A stretch of DNA of 5,169 nucleotides, taken from the NCBI GenBank assembly GCA_023253615.1, contig JALRFZ010000181.1:1-5169 (forward strand). The letters run 5' to 3'. Made by a program: the position numbers and the translations under genes. The DNA is from Verrucomicrobiales bacterium (GTDB lineage: Bacteria > Verrucomicrobiota > Verrucomicrobiia > Verrucomicrobiales > DEV007). This document shows, piece by piece, positions 1-4,533 of this stretch (the stretch's first letter is position 1; every line of letters begins with the position of its first letter). The notes under the pieces were generated by a model that searched no databases, was not told where the DNA came from, and saw nothing but the letters and a program-made list of their open reading frames with translations.

Positions 1-51
1 CAGGAGAGCGAGGCCGAGAGTCGTGCTGGTTGGTTGTTCGGGATGCTTCAT
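1..51 (-). CDS. N-terminus of an unidentified protein, probably exported (partial, runs off left edge)
   Basis: Reading leftward from the only ATG in this stretch (complement of 49-51) gives 17 codons without a stop, starting MKHPEQPTSTTLGLALL, before the window ends. The short charged start followed by a Thr/Leu/Ala-rich hydrophobic run looks like the beginning of a signal peptide or a first membrane segment. It starts 37 bases after the permease stop on the same strand, so it would be the next operon gene. NitT/TauT importers are normally encoded with a periplasmic substrate-binding protein and an ATPase, and an exported N-terminus would suit the binding protein better than the ATPase. No Shine-Dalgarno sequence is visible, and seventeen residues cannot identify a family. 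The role is inferred from context only. Confidence 0.4.
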   Translation of the reverse strand, partial: MKHPEQPTSTTLGLALL

Positions 52-88
52 GGATGGTTCGGATGGTTGGAGGAGAATGGTGACCGGC

Positions 89-952
89 TCAGCGGAGGTA
101 GCGGAAGCCGAGGCGGTGAATGAGCCGGAAAAGGAGGTCGAAGGCGAGACCGAGGAGACCGATCACGAGGATGCCGGCGAGGATGTCATCGACCCTGACA
201 AAACGCTTCGCCCGCATCATCATCGCACCGATACCGTCGGTGGCGGCGACGATCTCGGCGATGACGAGGTAGGTCCAGCTCACCGCGAGCATCTGGCGGG
301 CGGTATCGAGGTAGGTGGGGAGCGCCGCGGGAAAGATCACCTTCGCGAGCACCTGCCATCGCGATGCCCCGAGCGTGCGCGAGCATTCGACGAGCTCCTC
401 GCGCACCGACTTGGTGTTGTCCATGAAAAGGGTGACGAGAAACCACACCACCCCGAGGACGAGCAGGGCGATCTTTTGCGACTCGCCCGTACCGAGCCAC
501 ATCAGCAACAGGGGCACGAAGGAGGGCGCCGGGAGGTAGCGGAAGGGCGAGACGAGCGGATTGCAGAATCCCTCGACGACCGGAAAGGCTCCCATCAGCA
601 CGCCGAGCGGCAGGGCGATGGCGACGGCGATGCTGAAGCTGAGGAGGATCCGCTTCACGCTTTGGAGGATGTCCATGCCGAAAGCACCCTCGGCGAGCAG
701 CCGCCAGAGCGCCTCGACAACGGAGATCGGCCCGGGAAGGAGTTGCGCCGGCGTGAATTCGGCCGCGGCGAGGAGATGCCAGCCGAGAAGGAAGGCGGCC
801 CAGGCGAGCAGGGCCAACACGATCGCGAGAGTCCGCGGCACCTCGCGACGGAACTCGAAGAGCGACATCACCGGGCGCCGGCGCTGCTGCCGCGGAGGCG
901 TCGCCGAAACGCCGGCGTCGACTCCGGTGCTGCACGTCGTGATGCCATTCAT
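89..952 (-). CDS. ABC transporter permease, NitT/TauT (SsuC/TauC-like) family
   Basis: Inner-membrane permease subunit of an importer of the nitrate/sulfonate/taurine class. It would form the channel with a partner ATPase and receive substrate from a periplasmic binding protein. With the start at 952 it is 287 aa. The diagnostic EAA loop that docks the ATPase is visible at about residues 185-212 (EELVECSRTLGASRW, then IFPAALP). Upstream lie the family motifs LLPGP (about 71-75) and the P-rich block RYLPAPSFVPLLLMWLGTGE (about 138-157). Hydrophobic spans lie near residues 42-64, 99-122, 160-178, 224-242 and 257-277. An open reading to a TTG at 1009 exists, but its first 19 codons lose the strong G/C third-position bias, whereas bias holds from the ATG at 952. 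A second ATG at 868 (259 aa, MSLFEFRREV) is the main alternative. Neither start has a clear ribosome site. The substrate cannot be read from sequence. The gene is divergent from the MarR gene, with a palindrome between them. Confidence 0.9.
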   Translation of the reverse strand: MNGITTCSTGVDAGVSATPPRQQRRRPVMSLFEFRREVPRTLAIVLALLAWAAFLLGWHLLAAAEFTPAQLLPGPISVVEALWRLLAEGAFGMDILQSVKRILLSFSIAVAIALPLGVLMGAFPVVEGFCNPLVSPFRYLPAPSFVPLLLMWLGTGESQKIALLVLGVVWFLVTLFMDNTKSVREELVECSRTLGASRWQVLAKVIFPAALPTYLDTARQMLAVSWTYLVIAEIVAATDGIGAMMMRAKRFVRVDDILAGILVIGLLGLAFDLLFRLIHRLGFRYLR

Positions 953-994
953 CAGGGGCCCAGGTGACGCAGATCCCGTGCCAGCGGCGGGAAC

Positions 995-1012
995 TATTTG
1001 CGAAAGCAAATA
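995..1012. promoter_or_regulatory. Perfect palindrome, candidate MarR operator
   Basis: TATTTGC-GAAA-GCAAATA: two perfectly complementary 7-base arms around 4 bases, A/T-rich at the edges with a TTGC/GCAA core, in otherwise GC-rich DNA. MarR-family dimers typically bind 16-20 bp palindromes of this build next to their own or divergent genes. It lies in the gap between the permease and the MarR gene, 42 bases upstream of the permease ATG at 952 and 110 bases upstream of the MarR ATG. The position favours control of the permease operon. Binding is inferred, and a GAAA-loop RNA hairpin in the permease leader is an alternative reading. Confidence 0.5.
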
Positions 1013-1039
1013 CTTTCCGGGATGGATTTCGTGGTTTGT

Positions 1040-1067
1040 CAGGATTTAAAAACGAGGATTGATCCTG
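1040..1067. repeat. Secondary inverted repeat in the permease/MarR gap
   Basis: CAGGAT (1040-1045) is complementary to ATCCTG (1062-1067). Inside it AGGAT-TG-ATCCT (1055-1066) forms a 12-base palindrome of its own. The element sits between the candidate operator and the MarR gene and includes an A/T-rich run (TTTAAAAA, 1045-1052). It could be a second regulator site or a promoter-proximal structure. Arms of 5-6 bases are short enough to arise by chance. Confidence 0.25.
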
Positions 1068-1085
1068 TTGACGATCCGGTATAGG
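1059..1085 (+). promoter_or_regulatory. Weak possible promoter for the MarR gene
   Basis: TTGATC (1059-1064) and TATAGG (1080-1085) resemble sigma-70 -35 and -10 boxes, each matching 4 of 6 bases, but the 15-base spacer is shorter than usual. It would start transcription about 30 bases before the MarR ATG. I found nothing better on this strand, and no convincing promoter for the permease on the other strand. Confidence 0.2.
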
Positions 1086-1122
1086 AACGGAGTCGCACCA
1101 GCAGCCCTGATTCGTCCCACCG

Positions 1123-1599
1123 ATGCCACGCCCCCGCCGCAGCCAGGTCGCCTGGCGACTCTTTCTCCAGGCCCATGCCTTGCTGACGAAGCGGATCGAC
1201 GCGGCCCTCCTCGAGGCCGGGTGCGTTTCCTTCGACACCTACGACGTCCTCATCACTCTCGCGGAGGCGCCGGGGCAGCGTCTGCGCATGAGCGAACTCG
1301 CCGGGGCGACCTTCTTCTCGAACAGTGGCATCTCGCGCCGCGTCGCGAGGCTCGAGAAGGATGGATATCTCCGCAGGGAAGGTTGCGCCGAGGACGGCCG
1401 CGTCTTCTACGCCGTGCTCGGGAGGAAGGGTGCCGCCGCGCTGCACGCGGCCTGGCCGGTCTACGAGCGGGTCATCGAGGAGGATTTCGGAAAAGCGATG
1501 AATGCCGCCGAGACCCGCCGGCTCGCGGGGATTCTCAAGACGATGGTGGGTCGGCTCGGCGGCGCCACGATCGACGCCACCGAGGAGCCTCCGCGATGA
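1123..1599 (+). CDS. MarR-family transcriptional regulator
   Basis: A 158-aa cytoplasmic DNA-binding protein of normal MarR length, acting as a dimer. An N-terminal helix (about 8-31) and the FDTYDVLITLAEAPG segment (37-51) lead into a winged helix-turn-helix. The helix-turn-helix spans about 55-86 (LRMSELAGATFFSNSGISRR, then VARLEKDGYL, with SGISRRVARLE as the recognition helix). The wing, DGRVFYAVLGRKG (91-103), is the classic D-x-R-x-x-x-x-x-L-x-x-x-G pattern of the family. The C-terminal helices (about 104-146) complete the dimer interface. MarR proteins usually repress a neighbouring operon and release DNA on binding a small aromatic or other ligand. Here the divergent ABC permease is the obvious target, with a perfect palindrome between them. 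The ATG at 1123 begins a natural MarR N-terminus, though no Shine-Dalgarno sequence precedes it. The ligand is unknown. Confidence 0.93.
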   Translation: MPRPRRSQVAWRLFLQAHALLTKRIDAALLEAGCVSFDTYDVLITLAEAPGQRLRMSELAGATFFSNSGISRRVARLEKDGYLRREGCAEDGRVFYAVLGRKGAAALHAAWPVYERVIEEDFGKAMNAAETRRLAGILKTMVGRLGGATIDATEEPPR

Positions 1600-1610
1600 G
1601 GGCCGCCGCG

Positions 1611-1637
1611 GAGCCGCCCCGTGATCAGCCGCGGCTC
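1611..1637. terminator. GC-rich hairpin between convergent genes (weak terminator candidate)
   Basis: GAGCCGC (1611-1617) pairs exactly with GCGGCTC (1631-1637) across a 13-base loop. It lies 11 bases after the MarR stop and overlaps the last codons of the leftward small ORF. Position suits a shared bidirectional terminator, but no T-tract follows on either strand and 7-base GC arms are common at this base composition. Confidence 0.25.
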
Positions 1638-1816
1638 TCCCGGAGGATGCGCCGGGCCGCGATCTCACAGCCCGTGGGGTGTGTATCGAGGTAGTCGAGG
1701 ACCGTCCTGATCGCGCCGATCCACCGGGCACGTGCCGGGCGGACCACCGGGTGGAGCCGATGGCGGGTGGATCGCGACGTGTCGTGGAGTTTGCCGGGAA
1801 GAGAGCGGGTGTTCAT
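1625..1816 (-). CDS. Small hypothetical protein (63 aa)
   Basis: I do not recognise this protein. It is 63 aa, rich in Arg and His, with a basic N-terminal half (residues 1-31) and a probable amphipathic helix in WIGAIRTVLDYLDTHPTGCE (about 32-51). No membrane span or known motif is visible. Reasons to think it is real: about 85% of its third codon positions are G or C, as in the flanking genes, and it fills the space between the MarR and MocR genes with no competing better frame. A purine run (GGGGGAAG on its strand) lies about 11 bases before the ATG, a little far for a ribosome site. It is convergent with the MarR gene (25 bases between stops) and divergent from the MocR gene, so the half-site array at 1853-1935 lies upstream of both. 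Any tie to MocR control is inference. Confidence 0.45.
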   Translation of the reverse strand: MNTRSLPGKLHDTSRSTRHRLHPVVRPARARWIGAIRTVLDYLDTHPTGCEIAARRILRESRG

Positions 1817-1848
1817 GACACTGCCAGCTTCCCCCTGCTTCCTTGTGA

Positions 1849-1877
1849 ATGACAGATACAGATGAATCTATTGTAAT
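1849..1877 (+). promoter_or_regulatory. Sigma-70-like promoter of the MocR gene
   Basis: ATGACA (1849-1854) and TGTAAT (1872-1877) each match 5 of 6 consensus bases and are separated by the ideal 17 bases. Transcription would begin near 1884, giving a leader of about 100 bases before the MocR ATG. The first TACAG half-site lies inside the spacer and the second over the predicted start point, so a bound regulator would block polymerase. Confidence 0.55.
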
Positions 1878-1935
1878 GCAGTACAGTGGAAATCGGCGAG
1901 TCTGTACTGGTCCCGCAGTGGTGCAACTGTATCTG
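1853..1935. promoter_or_regulatory. Mirror-symmetric four-half-site array, candidate MocR operator
   Basis: Four related sites lie in the MocR leader: CAGATACAG (1853-1861), CAGTACAG (1879-1886), CTGTACTG (1902-1909) and CTGTATCTG (1927-1935). The outer pair are exact reverse complements, and so are the inner pair. Both pairs are centred on 1894. TACAG to TACAG and CTGTA to CTGTA are both spaced 25 bp. MocR proteins such as GabR and PdxR are known to bind paired direct and/or inverted repeats near their own promoters, so autoregulation is the natural inference. The two arms diverge between half-sites (5 of 17 bases match), which argues for selection on the sites themselves and not a recent inverted duplication. 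Confidence 0.6.
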
Positions 1936-1984
1936 GCCGCCTTTCCGGACTTCGACGAACCTTTTGCACGACGGCAACATCGCG

Positions 1985-3415
1985 ATGAAAACCACGACCA
2001 CCTCAGGAGATCCCATTTACCATCGTGTCGCCGAGCGGATCGAGGGTTTGATCTCGGCGGGCACCTTCCGCCCCGGAGAGCGCCTGCCCTCGGTACGGGG
2101 TCTCAGCCGCGATTGGCGCGTGAGTGTCACCACCGCGATCGGTGCCTACAGTCTGCTCGAGGATCGCGGATTGGTGGAGCCTCGCCCCCGATCGGGTTAC
2201 TACGTGAGGGCGCGGCGGCTTTCTCCGGAGCGTCTCCCGAGGCAGATCGAGGTGGAGAGTGATCCGGTGGAGGTCGGGTTCGCGGAGATCACGGAGAAGG
2301 TCATGGATGCCTCGGCGACCCCGGGGATCGTGCCTTTCGGGGCGGCAGTGCCGGCGGATGAGATCCTCCCCGCGGCGAAACTCTCCGCGCTCTACGGCTC
2401 GGTGATCCGCGCGGCCGGTCCGTCGGCGCACCAGTATTCGATGCCTCCGGGACTCCCCGCCCTGCGTCTCGAGCTCGCCAAACGGCTCCTTGGCTCGGGG
2501 ATCGCGGTGTCTCCCGACGAGATCATCGTCACCTCCGGTGCGATCGATGCGGTGCTCCTCGCGGTGAAGTCGGTCTGCGAGCCGGGTGATGTCGTGGCAG
2601 TGGAGTCGCCCACCTACTTCGGCATCCTCAGCATGGTGCGCGAACTCGGCTACAAGGTCGTGGAGATCCCCGTCTTTTCCGACCGCGGCGTCTGCACCAC
2701 GGCACTCGCGGAAGCCTTCGTGACCCATCCGGTGAAGGCCTGCATCCTCCAGCCGAACTACCACAACCCCGTCGGCTCGGTGATGCCCGATGCTGAAAAG
2801 AAACGCGCCGTGACCCTGGCAAAACAACACGGCGTGACCCTGATCGAGGACGACCTTTACGGCGACCTCCACTTCGGTGAAAAGAGGCCCCTCTCGCTGA
2901 AGGCCTTCGACCCGGGCGACACCGTGATCCATTGCGGCTCCTATTCGAAGTCGCTCGCTCCCGGTCTGCGCGTCGGTTGGATCGTGCCGGGCTCGCGCTA
3001 CCACCGCATCAAGAGCCTGAAATACGCGACCTCGCTGGCGAATGCGACATCGTCGGAGATGGTCGTGGCCGAATTCCTCCAATCCGGCGGGGTCGAGCGC
3101 CACCTGCGCAAAGCGCGCCGCATCTACGCACGCCAGACCCACGAGATCCGCGAGGCGATTCTCGAGACGTTCCCCGGCGAGATCCGCGTGACCCAGCCCG
3201 AGGGTGGCTTCCTCCTTTGGTGCCAGATGTCCGAGGGATTCGACTCCGAAGCCTTCGCCCTCGCCGCCCTGAAGCGGAAGATCAGCATTGTTCCCGGCAC
3301 CCTCTTCTCGGCTTCGTGCGGGCTGCGAAACTGTTTCCGGATCAGTTGCGGCTTTCCTCTCGACGATCGATCGCGGCGGGCGCTGGGGATTCTGGCGAAG
3401 CTGGCCGAAGGGTGA
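1985..3415 (+). CDS. MocR-type regulator: GntR winged helix fused to a class-I aminotransferase-fold domain
   Basis: A 476-aa cytoplasmic transcription factor of usual MocR length. Residues about 10-76 form a GntR-type winged helix (PIYHRVAERIEGLI, then RPGERLPSVRGLSRDWRVS, with wing RPRSGYYVR). A linker of about 30 residues leads to a fold-type-I PLP domain (about 115-475). Its cofactor residues are all present: N261 in HNPVG, D289 and Y292 in EDDLYGD, the Schiff-base lysine K322 in SYSKSLAPGLRVGW, R329 for the phosphate, and R452 (FRISCGF), the usual carboxylate-binding arginine. PLP binding is therefore expected. In this family the domain mostly senses PLP or an amino-compound adduct, although residual aminotransferase activity cannot be excluded. 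The ORF is open from 1886, but the ATG at 1985 gives the normal N-terminus (MKTTTTSGDPIYHRV). Its leader carries the four-site array. No pdx, gab, taurine or transporter gene is adjacent, so its regulon is unknown. Confidence 0.93.
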   Translation: MKTTTTSGDPIYHRVAERIEGLISAGTFRPGERLPSVRGLSRDWRVSVTTAIGAYSLLEDRGLVEPRPRSGYYVRARRLSPERLPRQIEVESDPVEVGFAEITEKVMDASATPGIVPFGAAVPADEILPAAKLSALYGSVIRAAGPSAHQYSMPPGLPALRLELAKRLLGSGIAVSPDEIIVTSGAIDAVLLAVKSVCEPGDVVAVESPTYFGILSMVRELGYKVVEIPVFSDRGVCTTALAEAFVTHPVKACILQPNYHNPVGSVMPDAEKKRAVTLAKQHGVTLIEDDLYGDLHFGEKRPLSLKAFDPGDTVIHCGSYSKSLAPGLRVGWIVPGSRYHRIKSLKYATSLANATSSEMVVAEFLQSGGVERHLRKARRIYARQTHEIREAILETFPGEIRVTQPEGGFLLWCQMSEGFDSEAFALAALKRKISIVPGTLFSASCGLRNCFRISCGFPLDDRSRRALGILAKLAEG

Positions 3416-3423
3416 GGGGAGGC

Positions 3424-3763
3424 TCAGGGCCGGAAAGGATGGAATGCTACCCCCTCTGCCCACTCGCATTCTCGAAGTGGGCAGATCCCAATGAAGGCGG
3501 CCGAGTCACGCATCAGTAAAGTTTCCAGCACACGGGATGCATCCTCGTGTCTCGCGCGATAGGCCGGACTCATGCTCACGCGCAAGAAATCCGAGCTCGG
3601 TGATTGCGCACGTAGCAAAGCTTTTGAGGCCGCCAAACCAGGCACGACAACGCTGGTGGTCGACATGGGATCGCCAGTCGTAGGCGAGCAACAGATTCAC
3701 ATCTGGCAGGATACAAGGCGCCAAAGGGACGCGCTTCGAGAGTTGCTCGATGAGAGCGACCAT
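3424..3763 (-). pseudogene. vapC: VapC-type PIN-domain toxin remnant, frameshifted and C-terminally truncated
   Basis: Two overlapping leftward frames join into one VapC-like sequence. The first (from ATG 3763) carries ILPDVNLLLAYDW, the PIN start with first catalytic Asp (D21), then H-x-x-C-R-A-W-F and ATCAITELGF with the conserved Glu (E56). The second continues as LRVSMSPAYRARHEDASRVL, which is what the family shows directly after TELGF. The switch falls at 3586-3589: removing one T from the TTT codon restores a continuous ELGFLRVSM. PIN toxins of this subgroup are RNases of roughly 130-145 aa. Here the joined product is only 112 aa, and after about RVLETLLMRD it ends in an unrelated tail that lacks the last acidic motifs. 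No VapB-like antitoxin lies upstream, where only 80 bases separate it from the next gene. Most likely dead. A sequencing error could explain the frameshift but not the missing C-terminus. Confidence 0.75.
3455..3485. terminator. Strong hairpin downstream of the MocR gene
   Basis: TCTGCCCACT (3455-3464) pairs perfectly with AGTGGGCAGA (3476-3485). The stem continues with CG/CG past one bulged A (3475) to a six-base loop, CATTCT. It starts 40 bases after the MocR stop and sits inside the 3' tail of the toxin remnant, which reads the other way. A terminator is the simplest role, but neither strand has a T-tract after the stem, so it is not a standard intrinsic terminator. It may protect the mRNA 3' end or be part of a dispersed repeat. 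Confidence 0.45.
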
Positions 3764-3769
3764 GGGAGG

Positions 3770-3798
3770 ATTTTATCGGGTGATGGCGGGATCGGCAA
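3770..3798 (-). promoter_or_regulatory. Promoter-like sequence of the toxin remnant
   Basis: On the minus strand TTGCCG (complement of 3793-3798) and TAAAAT (complement of 3770-3775) are separated by exactly 17 bases, matching sigma-70 boxes at 4/6 and 5/6 positions. Transcription would begin about at the ATG at 3763, implying a leaderless message or a later start codon such as the in-frame TTG at 3724. Confidence 0.4.
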
Positions 3799-3843
3799 GT
3801 GCGAACGCCGCGCGGATAGGTGCGCGGCCCGAATCAGCAGCAG

Positions 3844-4443
3844 TCACCGCGACTTCTTGGTGACTTCGTAGCTTCGCGTTCCCAACTCTTCGAGGAGTCG
3901 CTTGATTCGCCGGAGGGTATCCCGGGACGCGACGGTGTCTTCATCGACCAGACTTGTCGGAGTGTTGATTCCGATCGCGCCCAGATTCTTCCGTTTGCGT
4001 TTCAACTCTTCGCCAACCTCTTCGTGGGAGACGTATTTCCAAATCCGTCCATCGGCATCAATGAGGTAGGAGAAGTAAGTCAAGTGATCGCGCTTCTTTC
4101 CTCCCTTTTCTTTCCACGATGCCACTCTGGCGACAGCCTCCTCGTCGGAAATAAGGAATTCGGGATAGATGTCCACCGTCTTGTCACCGGTCCGTAGCGC
4201 GAGGTTGTAGCCCGATTCGCTCGTCTCCCCATCGGGTTCGTCGTAGACCGGTCGGATGCGGGTGGGCGAAAACCCTTTCGAGGCGGAGACGGTTCCGCGC
4301 TGGTCCGGAGTGAGGGTCACCCAACCAGTTTCATCATATTCGAAGAGCTGTTCGTCCGAGAGCGTCAGCGGGATCCCCGCCCGGGCGGCCGGACTGAACA
4401 GGGTTGGCCATAGGACCCAACAGAGTAGGATGAACGTGCGCAT
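3844..4443 (-). CDS. Secreted or periplasmic protein of unknown family
   Basis: I do not recognise this 199-aa protein. It begins with a clear Sec signal peptide: MRTFILLCWVLWPTLF, then SPAARA with an A-x-A cleavage site after A22. The mature part (about 177 aa) has no cysteine and no membrane span, so it is probably soluble in the periplasm or outside the cell. Residues 30-130 look like short beta strands (EYDETGWVTLTPDQRG; KTVDIYPEFLISDEEA). Residues 140-199 are charged and helical (HEEVGEELKRKRKN, RDTLRRIKRLLEELG). IDADGRIWKYV (128-138) resembles a beta-hairpin turn. An upstream ATG at 4530 is in frame, but its 29 extra codons lose G/C third-position bias and would bury the signal peptide. 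The gene is on the same strand as the ATPase, 90 bases downstream. Its base composition is clearly lower in G+C than the flanking genes, hinting at acquisition. Confidence 0.8.
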   Translation of the reverse strand: MRTFILLCWVLWPTLFSPAARAGIPLTLSDEQLFEYDETGWVTLTPDQRGTVSASKGFSPTRIRPVYDEPDGETSESGYNLALRTGDKTVDIYPEFLISDEEAVARVASWKEKGGKKRDHLTYFSYLIDADGRIWKYVSHEEVGEELKRKRKNLGAIGINTPTSLVDEDTVASRDTLRRIKRLLEELGTRSYEVTKKSR

Positions 4444-4533
4444 GAGCGGTAAACGGTTGTGATGAAAAAAGGCCTTTCTGACGACAGGTATACGGCATTT
4501 CCCTGAAAAGATTTCGCGATCCAGCGCCATTGT

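Noticed and set aside
52..69. Tandem repeat GGATGGTTC / GGATGGTTG before the partial left-edge gene
   Set aside because: Only two 9-base copies in G/T-rich DNA, with no symmetry or link to a start signal.
23..967. Long rightward open frame of 314 codons opposite the permease
   Set aside because: It is the antisense of a clear permease gene. The product is an Arg/Glu/His-rich low-complexity string typical of high-GC shadow frames.
953..1009. TTG start of the permease at 1009
   Set aside because: It would overlap the palindrome at 995-1012, the added codons lack the gene's third-position bias, and the family does not need the extra N-terminus.
2003..3469. Long leftward open frame of 488 codons opposite the MocR gene
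   Set aside because: It is an antisense shadow of a fully conserved MocR coding sequence, with no recognisable domain in the product and His/Arg-rich composition.
3572..3871. Rightward 99-codon frame over the toxin remnant
   Set aside because: It lies opposite the PIN-domain sequence and the end of the secreted-protein gene, with no domain and no ribosome site.
4468..4477. AAAGGCCTTT followed by further T residues on the minus strand, as an ATPase terminator
   Set aside because: The palindrome has no loop bases, so at most a two- or three-base stem with strained geometry can form. This is too weak to call.
4444..4530. N-terminal extension of the secreted protein to the ATG four bases after the ATPase stop
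   Set aside because: The position suggests translational coupling, but codon bias is lost across these 29 codons and the extension would precede and disrupt a textbook signal peptide.
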